A DNA stretch of 64,000 nt, from NCBI RefSeq assembly GCF_006496635.1, contig NZ_CP022958.1, positions 3,720,001-3,784,000 on the forward strand. Direction: 5' to 3'. This document shows, piece after piece, positions 51,737-59,925 of the stretch; the stretch's first letter is position 1, and the number at the start of each line of letters is the position of its first letter. The position numbers were made by a program, and so were the translations under genes. The notes under the pieces are model-generated. The model did no database searches. It was not told the DNA's origin and saw only the letters and a list, made by a program, of their open reading frames with translations. Source of the stretch: Azoarcus sp. DD4 (lineage in GTDB: Bacteria; Pseudomonadota; Gammaproteobacteria; Burkholderiales; Rhodocyclaceae).

Positions 51737-52087
51737 TCAGACCGAGAACGACGAACCGCACCCGCAGGTGCTGGTCGCATTCGGATTGCGGATGACGAAC
51801 TGCGAGCCTTCCAGCCCTTCGGTGTAATCGATTTCCGCTCCCAGCAGATACTGGTAGCTCATCGGATCGATCAACAAGGTCACGCCATTCTTCTCGAAGG
51901 CAGTGTCGTCCTCGCTCACCTCCTCGTCAAACGTGAAGCCGTACTGGAAACCCGAGCAACCGCCGCCCGTAACGAATACGCGAAGCTTCAGCGCGGGATT
52001 GCCTTCCTCGTCGATCAGTTCGCGGACTTTGTTGGCCGCGTTGTCGGTAAAGACCAGGATGTCAGGGGTTTCAACTGCTGCGTTCAT
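51737..52087 (-). CDS. erpA: Iron-sulfur cluster insertion protein ErpA
   Basis: 116 residues from the ATG at 52087 with GGAGAG upstream. The A-type carrier motifs are VTGGGCSGFQYGFTF (Cys44) and TSTCGCGSSF (Cys108, Cys110). It delivers Fe-S clusters to target proteins such as IspG. It lies 131 bp downstream of the argC remnant, matching the rplM-rpsI-argC-erpA order known from relatives. Confidence 0.96.
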   Translation of the reverse strand: MNAAVETPDILVFTDNAANKVRELIDEEGNPALKLRVFVTGGGCSGFQYGFTFDEEVSEDDTAFEKNGVTLLIDPMSYQYLLGAEIDYTEGLEGSQFVIRNPNATSTCGCGSSFSV

Positions 52088-52218
52088 ATTCTCTCCTCTG
52101 TCAGGGGGCATGAGCGGATGATGCGCCAACCACCTTGCCACGTCAAAATCGGATCATTCCACTGGCTGCAAGTTCCCTTGGCGTGCACCAATTACCCGCC
52201 AGAAAGGAAAGCAGCAGT

Positions 52219-52735
52219 TCAAGGGCTGACCGGAACGATGTCCAGACCCAGCGTTTCCTCGAAACCGAACATAATGTTGAGGTTATGGACGGCCTGACCG
52301 GCCGAACCCTTCACCAAGTTGTCGATAACCGACAGCACTACTACCCTACCACGCCGCCGCCCTGCTGACGGCGCACGGCAATCCGGGACATATTGGACGC
52401 TCGCACGGAACGCGTTTCGGGATGACTGCCGGCCGGCATCACATCGACGAAGGGTTCGCCGGCAAAGCGGGCCTCGTACAGCGCCTGCAGATCGACATCC
52501 TTGGCTAGGCAGCCATACAGCACCGCATGAATACCCCGGATCATCGGCGTCAAGTGAGGCACGAAGGTGAGGCCGACACACGCCCACGGAGACTGGGATA
52601 CATGTCGGCAACTGGCGAACCAGCCTCGCCACGCGAGGTGATGGCGGTCAGCTGGACTTCCGGATGGCGCGACAGCGGCCGCAGCAGCTCGACGCCAGTG
52701 TATCCAGTCCCACCGACAACTCCTACCGTGATCAT
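52219..52735 (-). pseudogene. argC: argC remnant (N-acetyl-gamma-glutamyl-phosphate reductase), internal deletion plus frameshift
   Basis: Three frames together give a broken ArgC. Residues 1-52 are intact from the ATG at 52735 (GVVGGTGYTGVELLRPLSRH, DMYPSLRGRV). A jump near 52575-52590 then leads in another frame to VGLTFVPHLTPMIRGIHAVL and PAGSHPETRSVRASNMSRIA. A second shift near 52330-52345 leads to VVLSVIDNLVKGSAGQAVHN and ends LGLDIVPVSP. An intact gene has about 1030 bp; only 517 remain, and the part with the catalytic Cys (GCYPT) is lost. The cell must use another argC if it makes arginine. Confidence 0.88.
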
Positions 52736-52878
52736 TTCCTCCCCTTGAGCCACGAGGCCGACGAATTATGTCACCCCGCGGCGTGCCGCGCTCAGCAGAC
52801 ATCGGCTCTACGACAATCGCCCCGCAACAATGCAAAAAGCCGCCCCGAAGGGCGGCTTTCGATACAGCTTGAGAGCGA
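52736..52878. terminator. Gap with rpsI terminator
   Basis: GCCGCCC and GGGCGGC (within about 52834-52860) form a stem with an A-tract upstream on +, which on the minus strand is a T-run after the hairpin. It lies 19-45 bp after the rpsI stop and ends the rplM-rpsI transcript, so the argC remnant is likely not read from the ribosomal promoter. Confidence 0.7.
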
Positions 52879-53271
52879 TCAGCGCTTCGAGAACTGCTTG
52901 GCGCGACGTGCCTTGCGCAGACCGACCTTCTTACGCTCGACTTCACGCGCATCGCGCGTCACGAAACCGGCGGCACGCAGATCAGGCTTGAGTTCCGCGT
53001 TGTAATCGATCAGGGCACGGGTGATACCGTGACGCACGGCACCCGCCTGGCCGGATTCGCCGCCGCCAACGACGTTTACCATGATGTCGAAGCGACCTTC
53101 GTTGCCAGTGAGGACCAGCGGCTGACGCACGATCATGCGGCCGGTTTCACGGGAGAAGAACTCATCGACGGGCTTGCCATTGACGACGATGTTGCCGGAG
53201 CCCGGCTTGATGAACACACGGGCAACCGCAGTCTTGCGGCGGCCAGTACCGTAGTTGTAAGTCACAGCCAT
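52879..53271 (-). CDS. rpsI: 30S ribosomal protein S9
   Basis: 130 residues. The sequence YGTGRRKTAVARVFIKPGSG, GGGESGQAGAVRHGITRALI and the C-terminal RDAREVERKKVGLRKARRAK, QFSKR tail that reaches the P-site tRNA are all intact. It is 14 bp after rplM, in the universal rplM-rpsI operon. Confidence 0.98.
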   Translation of the reverse strand: MAVTYNYGTGRRKTAVARVFIKPGSGNIVVNGKPVDEFFSRETGRMIVRQPLVLTGNEGRFDIMVNVVGGGESGQAGAVRHGITRALIDYNAELKPDLRAAGFVTRDAREVERKKVGLRKARRAKQFSKR

Positions 53272-53285
53272 TTGATCGGCTCCTG

Positions 53286-53714
53286 TCAGATCTCGAGAAC
53301 TTTCGGCTGCTGGGCGGCGTGCGGATGTTCGGCACCCGCATAGCACTTCAGCTTCTTCAGCATGGCGTAACCCAGCGGACCCTTCGGCAGCATGCCCTTC
53401 ACGGCTTTCTCGAGCACCCGCTCGGGGAAGCGTTGCTGCAGCTTGGTGAAGTTGGTCTCGTAGATACCGCCCGGGTAACCGGAGTGACGGTAGTACTTCT
53501 TGTCCAGCGCCTTGTTACCGGTCACACGCAGCTTCTCGACGTTGACGACCACGATGTAGTCACCGGTGTCGACGTGCGGCGTGTAGATAGCTTTGTGCTT
53601 GCCACGCAGACGGCGGGCAACTTCGGCGGCAAGCCGGCCAAGCACTTTGTCCGTGCCGTCGACAACGAACCAGTCGCGCTGAACTTCATGCGGCTTGGCA
53701 GAAAACGTCTTCAT
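53286..53714 (-). CDS. rplM: 50S ribosomal protein L13
   Basis: 142 residues. Family sequences RDWFVVDGTDKVLGRLAAEV, DYIVVVNVEKLRVTGNKALD, KKYYRHSGYPGG and MLPKGPLGYAMLKKLKCYAG are complete. First gene of rplM-rpsI with its own strong promoter at 53771-53799. Confidence 0.98.
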   Translation of the reverse strand: MKTFSAKPHEVQRDWFVVDGTDKVLGRLAAEVARRLRGKHKAIYTPHVDTGDYIVVVNVEKLRVTGNKALDKKYYRHSGYPGGIYETNFTKLQQRFPERVLEKAVKGMLPKGPLGYAMLKKLKCYAGAEHPHAAQQPKVLEI

Positions 53715-53770
53715 TCGAACCTCGATCTTTGTCAGGCCTGGCTAGCCGGCCACCAAACGGAAAGCTGGAA

Positions 53771-53799
53771 ATAGTAATGGGAGACTACTCGCGTGTCAA
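53771..53799 (-). promoter_or_regulatory. Strong sigma-70 promoter for rplM-rpsI
   Basis: On the minus strand TTGACA (53794-53799), a 17-bp spacer and TACTAT (53771-53776) make a near-consensus promoter. Transcription should start near 53764, giving a leader of about 50 bases before the rplM ATG at 53714. Confidence 0.85.
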
Positions 53800-53820
53800 T
53801 TCTCGCGAGTAACGTACTTC

Positions 53821-53935
53821 AGAAAAAAAAACGCAGTCCGTTGAGGACTGCGTTAAATCCACACCAAAGGAGGAGGGTGGAGGAGACACCGTTTGGACCA
53901 TCCGCCGCTTTCGCGGCGCGTTTGCGATCCGACTG
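53821..53935 (-). ncRNA. Predicted small RNA with two anti-Shine-Dalgarno motifs and its own terminator
   Basis: Minus-strand transcript predicted from a promoter TTGCCC (53965-53970), 17 bp, GATAAT (53942-53947), starting near 53934. It ends at a terminator AACGCAGTCC-TCAAC-GGACTGCGTT (53830-53854) followed by nine T. A stem CGCCGC-GAAA-GCGGCG (53903-53918) opens the RNA. Then CCAAA and UUUGG can close a large loop that shows CUCCUCC twice (53879-53885 and 53869-53875, separated by ACC). Such loops are used by CcsR/Cuckoo-type RNAs to block ribosome-binding sites. No homologue search was possible. Confidence 0.65.
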
Positions 53936-54252
53936 AGAACAATTATCTCGAAAGCGATAGAGCCGGGCAAGGATTTTTTGTGCGTTGCACTATAAATGTT
54001 TTGATGAACCAATAAAATTGACTTATCAATTACTAAGCTGTTGTTTTTATTTAAATATCCATGTACATCTCATCCCTATGGCCATCATGGTACATGCCAA
54101 ATACACATGCGTGCGACACCATCGTTTTGCGCTGCGTCCAACTTCGATTCAACCGAAGCCAGCACCAACTGCCACCTGCGGCAGCGCTCCGGTAGAATCC
54201 CGCCGCTTATCGCCGCCCAAGCACGGACCGGCCTATCAGGAGAAAATTGTTC
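53936..54252. other. AT-rich intergenic stretch between the predicted sRNA and the OsmC gene
   Basis: About 54000-54110 is markedly AT-rich for this genome. It contains the inverted repeat AATTGA-CTTA-TCAATT (54016-54031) and a longer CATGTAC...GTACATG repeat around 54060-54095. A -10-like TAGAAT at 54193-54198 could serve the OsmC gene; its -35 region is poor. No gene is supported. Confidence 0.4.
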
Positions 54253-54672
54253 ATGGAATGTACTGTCAAGTGGGTCGACGGCATGACCTTCATGGCCGAA
54301 ACCGGCACCGGTCATCTGCTCACGATGGATGGCGCCCCTGAAGCCGGCGGGCGCAACCTCGCACCTCGTCCGATGGAACTGCTGCTTGCCGGCACGGGCG
54401 GCTGCACCGCGTTCGACACCGTGCTGATCCTCAAGCGCAGCCGTCAGGATGTGCGGGATTGCACGGTCCGGCTCGACGCCGAGCGCGCCGAAACCGACCC
54501 CAAGGTGTTCACACGCATCCGCTTCCACTACACCGTCACCGGCAAGAACCTGAAGCCTGAAACAGTCGAGCGGGCAATCCACCTCTCCGCCGAAAAGTAT
54601 TGCTCGGCATCCATCATGCTGGGCAAGACGGCCGAAATCACCCACGAATGGGAGATCGTCGAGGCCGAATGA
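54253..54672 (+). CDS. OsmC/YhfA-family protein
   Basis: 139 residues from the ATG at 54253 with AGGAGA ten bases upstream. The core of the OsmC fold is APRPMELLLAGTGGCTAFDT with the conserved Cys, and the second Cys lies in LSAEKYCSASIMLGKTAEI. OsmC-fold proteins often reduce organic hydroperoxides; the YhfA branch is less clear. Convergent with coq7 (27-bp gap). Confidence 0.88.
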   Translation: MECTVKWVDGMTFMAETGTGHLLTMDGAPEAGGRNLAPRPMELLLAGTGGCTAFDTVLILKRSRQDVRDCTVRLDAERAETDPKVFTRIRFHYTVTGKNLKPETVERAIHLSAEKYCSASIMLGKTAEITHEWEIVEAE

Positions 54673-54699
54673 CCCCCCCGGGCGTACCCTGCGCGGCGT

Positions 54700-55320
54700 T
54701 CAGATCCGGTAGGCGGTCGTCGTCATGACCCGGGAAGCCAGCTTCATCATGCCCCGCACCGGCGCGGGGAGTTCGCGCCCCCCCAGCCGCACCGCCGTCT
54801 CGGCATGCTCGATCTCGTCGGCCTTCATCTGATCGACGATGGCGCGCGACTTCCGGTCTTCCGTCGGCAAGCGATCGAGGTGACTCTTGAGGTGGGCTTC
54901 GACCTGACGCTCGGTCTCGGCCAGGAAGCCGAGATTCCAGCGATCGCCGAACCGGCCTGCCACCAGGCCTATGGCGAGCGCACCGCCATACCACAGCGGA
55001 TTGAGCAGACTCTTGCGCCCGCCAAGCTCCGAAATCCGTTGTTCGGTCCAGGCCAGGTGCTCGGTTTCCTCGTGCGACGCCTGCTGTAGCGCCTGACGGA
55101 TCCCGTGGTCGCGCGACATCATCGCCTGCCCCTGATACAAGGCCTGGGCGCAGATTTCACCTACGTGGTTGACCCGCATCAGTGCCGCGGCATGGCGCTT
55201 CTCCGCGTCGTCGAGCGGAGCATCGGGCAATTCGTCGCCCGGCACCGGACGTACACTGCGCGCGGTCGCGAAAACCGTTCGCAGGGCCTTGTCGAACTCG
55301 ATGATGGCTTTGTCCAACAT
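54700..55320 (-). CDS. coq7: Coq7-type demethoxyubiquinone hydroxylase
   Basis: 206 residues. The diiron ligands are visible as RVNHVGEICAQALYQGQ (Glu55), ASHEETEHLAW (Glu85 and His88), the later ETERQVEAHLKSH and MKADEIEHAETAVRLGG (Glu169, His172). It performs the C6 (final) hydroxylation of ubiquinone synthesis at the membrane, replacing UbiF. It begins 2 bp before the CNP1-like stop region and belongs to the same minus-strand run. Confidence 0.93.
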   Translation of the reverse strand: MLDKAIIEFDKALRTVFATARSVRPVPGDELPDAPLDDAEKRHAAALMRVNHVGEICAQALYQGQAMMSRDHGIRQALQQASHEETEHLAWTEQRISELGGRKSLLNPLWYGGALAIGLVAGRFGDRWNLGFLAETERQVEAHLKSHLDRLPTEDRKSRAIVDQMKADEIEHAETAVRLGGRELPAPVRGMMKLASRVMTTTAYRI

Positions 55321-55322
55321 GA

Positions 55323-55877
55323 TCAGACTCCTCGCTTCTGCGGATCGGTGTAATCCAGCTGCCCTTCCAGGCGGCGCAGCACTTCGGCACGATCACGCGC
55401 AGGCGCCGGACCGTCGCAGAAGTACTCCTTGGCCAGTGCCGCACGGGGGCGATTGTAGGTGTTGTCCACGATGGGCTCCCACTCGCTGCGCTTCATCGGC
55501 GACCACTCACCGCCCTTGCGTGCGCTGGCATAGATGCGCCGCTCCTGGGTCGTGCAGCGGATGCCCTCGAAGGTGACGTTCTCGGCACCGCCCGGCGTCC
55601 GCACCACCAACACGTAGCGGATGACGCCATCTGCGCCGACGGTGAGGGTGTCGATGTCGATCATGAAACGGTTGGGCGAAGTGCTGCTGACAAAAAAGGA
55701 CTTGAGCGCAGCCTCGCGCGGCGGCGCCGGCAGCGCGTACTCGCCCTCCTTCCACTCCGGGTCGGCATCGAGCAGCAGGCCCTCCGCGAAAGCGGGTGCA
55801 GAAAAACAGACGAGGGCCAACAGGCCCCCGGACATGAGCGAACGCAATGATTGATTCAAACGCGCAAATCTCCGCAA
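55323..55877 (-). CDS. CNP1-like periplasmic protein
   Basis: 184 residues with a signal peptide (about 12-32, ending PAFAEG). The mature segment LDADPEWKEGEYALPAPPRE, VTVGADGVIRYVLVVRTPGG-like stretch (here TLTVGADGVIRYVLVVRT) and GIRCTTQERRIYASARKGGE identify the CNP1-like family first described in Neisseria. Function is unknown. It overlaps the DUF3501 gene by 22 bp and is followed by coq7 at 2 bp, so the run may be one operon. Confidence 0.87.
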   Translation of the reverse strand: MRRFARLNQSLRSLMSGGLLALVCFSAPAFAEGLLLDADPEWKEGEYALPAPPREAALKSFFVSSTSPNRFMIDIDTLTVGADGVIRYVLVVRTPGGAENVTFEGIRCTTQERRIYASARKGGEWSPMKRSEWEPIVDNTYNRPRAALAKEYFCDGPAPARDRAEVLRRLEGQLDYTDPQKRGV

Positions 55878-56443
55878 AGCGATGAACGTATCGCCTCCGG
55901 AACCGGATCCAGCGCTGCCGTGCAGGCATCATGCGATACGCCGACCGCGAGCATGGCACCACCCATCAGCGCGCGACCCCGCTCGGCGCCGAGCTCGAAA
56001 CGCAGGAAATGGACCGAAGACGTCTTTTCCGCATTCTCCCGCGGCATGTCCTCGTCCGCAATGGCGAACACCGGCTCGAAGCCGGCGACGCGCAGCCATA
56101 CTGCATCTTCGACGCCGATCAGACGCGCCAGCCACTGGCGCCGCTCGAGCTCGTCGGGAAACTCGATCAGCATGGTCGCCTTGAGATTGAGTCCGTCCGG
56201 CACCAGCGGATTGTAGGCATGCAGTTCGTCGAGAATGCCCTCTTCCTCGAACGTGCGCTCGATGCGCAGCATTTCCTGGATCTGGTAGCGTACCGTCAGT
56301 TCGTCTTCGAACAGCAAGGTGATGTGATCGCCCAGATGCACGGTGCGGGCCTTCTTGTGGGCAATCACCCGCTGGCGAAAGGCCGGTCGCTCGCGTGCGT
56401 AGACTTCCAGGCTCATCAGGCTCTCACGCGTAATCGCCGCCAT
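55856..56443 (-). CDS. DUF3501-family protein
   Basis: 195 residues. Typical sequences are MSLEVYARERPAFRQRVIAH, KKARTVHLGDHITLLFEDEL and QEMLRIERTFEEEGILDELH. No catalytic function is known. The family occurs next to a two-Fe-S-cluster heterodisulfide-reductase-like protein and rubrerythrin, as here. The ATG shares its A with the TGA stop of the Fe-S gene, showing coupling. Confidence 0.9.
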   Translation of the reverse strand: MAAITRESLMSLEVYARERPAFRQRVIAHKKARTVHLGDHITLLFEDELTVRYQIQEMLRIERTFEEEGILDELHAYNPLVPDGLNLKATMLIEFPDELERRQWLARLIGVEDAVWLRVAGFEPVFAIADEDMPRENAEKTSSVHFLRFELGAERGRALMGGAMLAVGVSHDACTAALDPVPEAIRSSLCGDLRV

Positions 56444-57795
56444 CACCCTTGCTCCTCCAGTCCGTAGGCCAGGCGCAGCAAGGTTAGCGGATGCGCCTTC
56501 TCCGCGCTCACCTGCATTCCGCCATCGCGGATGCCTTGCACGATGTGGCGCCCCGCGATCGGGCAGTCGGAGCTGATGAAGTCCGGTTCGGCCTGCACCG
56601 CCTGCCGGAAAACCGGCTTGCCTATCCTCATCGACTGCTCGAAATACTCCTTCTTCACCCCCCAGGTTCCGTCGTGTCCCGCGCAACGCTCTATCGTGGC
56701 GACCTGGGTGCCCGGCACCATCTGCAAGGTCTCTCGCGTCTTCTGTCCGATGTTCTGAACACGGCCATGGCAAGGTATGTGATACGCGACCTTGCCCAGC
56801 GAACGCTTGAAATCGGTCTTGAGCAGGCCATCGCGGTGACGCAGCATGAAGTACTCGAAGGGATCGAACATCGCCTCAGCCACGGCGGCCACATCGGCAT
56901 CGTCGGGATACATCAGCGGCAACTCCTGCTTGAACATCAGCGCGCAGGACGGCACCGGCGCGAGTATCGCGTACCCTTTGCGCGCCAACTCGAGGAGTTG
57001 CGGGATATTGCGTCGCTTCAGGCGATCGACCCCTTCCAGATCGCCCAGTTCGAGCTTGGGCATGCCGCAACAGGACTCCTGCGCGGCAAGCACGGTCGGG
57101 ATCTCGTTGTGCGCCAGCACCGCGGCAAGGTCGTGGCCGATGCCCGGCTCGTTGAAATTGACGTAGCAGGTCGAGAAGATCGCGACCTTGCCGGGCGTGC
57201 GCTCGCCATCGCGTACCGGCCATTCGCCGCCGACCTTCGCCCGGGAACGAAAGCGGACCGGCGAGTAGGGTGGCAGCTCACGGCGCCTGTCCACCCCCAG
57301 CACCGATTGCAGCACGCCGCGCGCGGTGCCGTTGCGGTTGGCGGCATTGACGGTCTGGGCTACCACCGGAATCGCCGCCAGCTTGCCGAGCGCATCGGTA
57401 CTGGTAAGGATGCGGTCGCGCAGCCGGACCTCGCCCTTGCGGAACTTGACGGCCTTGGCCCGCAACATCAGATGCGGGAAGTCGACGTTCCATTCGTGCG
57501 GCGGCACGTAGGGACACTTGGTCATGAAGCAGACATCGCACAGGTAGCACTGGTCCACCACCTTCCAGTAATCCCGCTTGGCGACGCCATCCACCTCGCC
57601 CGAGGCACTCTCATCGACCAGATCGAACAGGGTCGGGAAGGCGTTGCACAGATTCACGCAGCGCCGACAACCGTGGCAGATGTCGAACACCCGCTCCAGT
57701 TCGCCGAAGACGGCGCCTTCATCATAGTAGGCCTCGTCCTGCCAACGCACCGGATGGCGCGTCGGCGCCTCCAGACTGCCTTCACGCTTGTTCAT
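56443..57795 (-). CDS. GlpC/HdrD-like iron-sulfur protein
   Basis: 450 residues from the ATG at 57795. Two 4Fe-4S ferredoxin motifs are seen near the N-terminus: CHGCRRCVNLCNAFPTLFD and CYLCDVCFMTKCPYVPPHEW. The C-terminal CCG-type domain has AAQESCCGMPKLELGDLEGV and later CAGHDGTWGVKKEYFEQSMR. It may carry electrons between a soluble donor and rubrerythrin or a quinone; no catalytic partner is known. It sits between rubrerythrin and DUF3501. Confidence 0.92.
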   Translation of the reverse strand: MNKREGSLEAPTRHPVRWQDEAYYDEGAVFGELERVFDICHGCRRCVNLCNAFPTLFDLVDESASGEVDGVAKRDYWKVVDQCYLCDVCFMTKCPYVPPHEWNVDFPHLMLRAKAVKFRKGEVRLRDRILTSTDALGKLAAIPVVAQTVNAANRNGTARGVLQSVLGVDRRRELPPYSPVRFRSRAKVGGEWPVRDGERTPGKVAIFSTCYVNFNEPGIGHDLAAVLAHNEIPTVLAAQESCCGMPKLELGDLEGVDRLKRRNIPQLLELARKGYAILAPVPSCALMFKQELPLMYPDDADVAAVAEAMFDPFEYFMLRHRDGLLKTDFKRSLGKVAYHIPCHGRVQNIGQKTRETLQMVPGTQVATIERCAGHDGTWGVKKEYFEQSMRIGKPVFRQAVQAEPDFISSDCPIAGRHIVQGIRDGGMQVSAEKAHPLTLLRLAYGLEEQG

Positions 57796-57879
57796 GCCAC
57801 GCCCTCCCTTGCCGCGACCGCGATACGGCCCCTTCAACGGACGGAAGACGGGCGGCTTTGCCGCCCGTGTCGCCAGGCT

Positions 57880-58299
57880 TCAGTCGACCAGGGCGTCCAG
57901 CGCCTTCTGGAAGCGGTTGGCGTGGGAGCGCTCGGCCTTGGCCAGCGTTTCGAACCAATCCGAGATCTCCTCGAAGCCTTCGTCGCGGGCCACCTTGGCC
58001 ATGCCGGGGTACATATCGGTGTATTCGTGGGTCTCACCCGCGATGGCAGCCCCGAGGTTCAGCCGCGTCGCACCGATGGGCAGACCGGTGGCCGGATCGC
58101 CACAGGCTTCGAGGTATTCGAGGTGACCGTGGGCGTGACCGGTTTCGCCTTCCGCGGTGGAGCGGAACACCGCTGCCACATCGTTCTGACCTTCGACGTC
58201 GGCCTTGGCGGCGAAGTAGAGATAGCGTCGGTTGGCCTGGGACTCGCCGGCAAATGCGGCCTTGAGGTTGTCCTCGGTCTTGGATCCCTTGAGTTGCAT
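57880..58299 (-). CDS. Rubrerythrin (erythrin-type, no rubredoxin domain)
   Basis: 139 residues, only the four-helix diiron domain. Ligand motifs: NLKAAFAGESQANRRYLYFA (Glu19), STAEGETGHAHGHLEYLEAC (Glu and His), AIAGETHEYTDMYPGMAKVA and AKAERSHANRFQKALDALVD. There is no C-terminal rubredoxin CxxC domain, so an external electron donor is needed; the following Fe-S protein is a candidate. Reduces peroxide in the cytoplasm. A strong AAGGAGAGAG site precedes the ATG. Confidence 0.93.
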   Translation of the reverse strand: MQLKGSKTEDNLKAAFAGESQANRRYLYFAAKADVEGQNDVAAVFRSTAEGETGHAHGHLEYLEACGDPATGLPIGATRLNLGAAIAGETHEYTDMYPGMAKVARDEGFEEISDWFETLAKAERSHANRFQKALDALVD

Positions 58300-58463
58300 G
58301 TCTCTCTCCTTGTTGTCCTATGGGTCGGCCCAGCGAGCAAGAACCCGCTGCCAGACACACGCGCCACCGTTGGCGGTGGTCACGTCCTGAGCGTAGTCAA
58401 CCGGCCGGGATTAGCCAAAATTGAGATCGGCTATGCGTCCGATGGGCCAGCGCTATCTGCCCG

Positions 58464-59060
58464 TCAGACCGCGATCGCCGCTTCGATTTCGGCAAAGTTG
58501 CGCGCGACCTCGGTGCTTGCCGGCACCGGCTCGCCAAGCTGACGACTGATCTGGGTCAGGGAAAAGATGCCGCGGATGCGCAGCCGGCCGCCCGCCATCG
58601 GCTCGACCACCAGCGCATGTTGCCGCCCCGAGCGCCGCAAGGTCGCAACCACGTGGCCGACCTCGGCGCGCAACACGTCGTCCAGTCGCATCGCTTCCAT
58701 TTCGTCCATTGCCGTCATCACCTGTCCGACGCTGATCTCGGCGAACCGGATGCCGCGTCCATTCGCCACCCGCAGCGGGCGCTCGCCGAGAAAGTCAGCA
58801 GCCGTGACCACGCCGACCACGCCGCGCAAAGAATCAGTCACCAGCAGCAAGCGCACGCCGCGAAGCTGCATCGCCCGGTGCGCCTCGTCGGCCGCGGTGG
58901 CGACATCGATGCTCGCCGCCGGGATAAGACTCAGGTCCGTCATCACATCCATGGCCGCCGAATCGATGCGCACGCGCCGTTCATGCGCCACCTCGGCAAG
59001 CTCGCAATGAAACCCGGCCAGATCGACCTGGGGCAGCGGCGCAAAACGTTCCCTGAGCAT
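58464..59060 (-). CDS. CBS-domain protein
   Basis: 198 residues from the ATG at 59060. Two CBS repeats: first SAAMDVMTDLSLIPAASIDV, HRAMQLRGVRLLLVTDSLRG, VVGVVTAADFLG; second SVGQVMTAMDEMEAMRLDDV and HALVVEPMAGGRLRIRGIFS. It probably binds adenine nucleotides and signals energy state. Monocistronic between rubrerythrin and rppH. Confidence 0.88.
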   Translation of the reverse strand: MLRERFAPLPQVDLAGFHCELAEVAHERRVRIDSAAMDVMTDLSLIPAASIDVATAADEAHRAMQLRGVRLLLVTDSLRGVVGVVTAADFLGERPLRVANGRGIRFAEISVGQVMTAMDEMEAMRLDDVLRAEVGHVVATLRRSGRQHALVVEPMAGGRLRIRGIFSLTQISRQLGEPVPASTEVARNFAEIEAAIAV

Positions 59061-59184
59061 GATGAGTCTCCCGTCTGCTGTATGAGAAGACCGTCCGGTC
59101 ATCGCCGGACAGCCGCAGCCGCATGCAAGGGCACAAAGCCGACACACCCGGCTCGAGACGAAAGACAAGGAAGCCAGAAAGGAG

Positions 59185-59217
59185 TTCGCCCCGGTAACCG
59201 GCGGCTACGGGGGCGAA
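59185..59217. terminator. Imperfect hairpin after rppH
   Basis: TTCGCCCC and GGGGGCGAA pair around an imperfect GC-rich loop 20-52 bp after the rppH stop; it lacks a T-run. It may be a weak terminator or a spacer structure. Confidence 0.35.
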
Positions 59218-59236
59218 AATCGACGGAACGCCGGAA

Positions 59237-59764
59237 TCAGGCTTGCGACGGTGCGCCCTGCCGATAGCCTTCCGGCAACTCGCAGGGCTTCGCGCGGAAC
59301 AGCACGCGGGACAACTCGGTCAGCGCTTGTTGATACACCTGGCGCTTGAACTCGATCACCGCTTCGAGCGGCACCCAGTACTCACTCCAGCGCCAGGCAT
59401 CGAATTCCGGGTGATTGCTCGCACGCAGGCACACATCCGTATCGCGACCAACCAGGCGGAGCAGATACCAGATCTGCTTCTGCCCGCGATAGGTGTTGCG
59501 CCATTCCCGCCTGATCCAGTGCTTGGGAACGTCGTACCTCAACCAGCCACGCGTGCGACCGAGGATCTTCACGTGCTCCGGGCGTAATCCGACCTCTTCG
59601 TACAGTTCCCGATACATGGCCTGCTCCGGCGACTCGCCGTGCTTGATGCCGCCTTGCGGAAACTGCCAGGAATGTTCGCGGATCCGTTTGCCCCAGAACA
59701 CCTCATTGCGCGCGTTCACCAGGATGATGCCGACGTTCGGGCGATAGCCTTCACGGTCGAGCAT
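59237..59764 (-). CDS. rppH: RNA pyrophosphohydrolase (Nudix)
   Basis: 175 residues. The Nudix box spans 38-60 (GGIKHGESPEQAMYRELYEE then VGL). The N-terminus MLDREGYRPNVGIILVNARN and the central RGWLRYDVPKHWIRREW segment are characteristic of RppH. It removes pyrophosphate from mRNA 5' ends and starts decay. Divergent from proS. Confidence 0.95.
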   Translation of the reverse strand: MLDREGYRPNVGIILVNARNEVFWGKRIREHSWQFPQGGIKHGESPEQAMYRELYEEVGLRPEHVKILGRTRGWLRYDVPKHWIRREWRNTYRGQKQIWYLLRLVGRDTDVCLRASNHPEFDAWRWSEYWVPLEAVIEFKRQVYQQALTELSRVLFRAKPCELPEGYRQGAPSQA

Positions 59765-59925
59765 GATGAACCTTCAAATTTCTTTAACTGTGTCGGATTT
59801 TTTCACACTTGCCGGTGGTTGGAAAGCTTGCCCCTCCGCCGGTTCCTCGCTTCGCTCGCCGCATGAGGCCGGTGCGGTGCGCTAGAATCGCGCGTTCTCT
59901 CTTTTCCCCGACGGTCCAGACCAGC

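Noticed and set aside
53785..54012. 75-residue minus-strand frame over the predicted small RNA
   Set aside because: It runs through the intrinsic terminator and the promoter elements, has no ribosome-binding site and a composition unlike the neighbouring genes.
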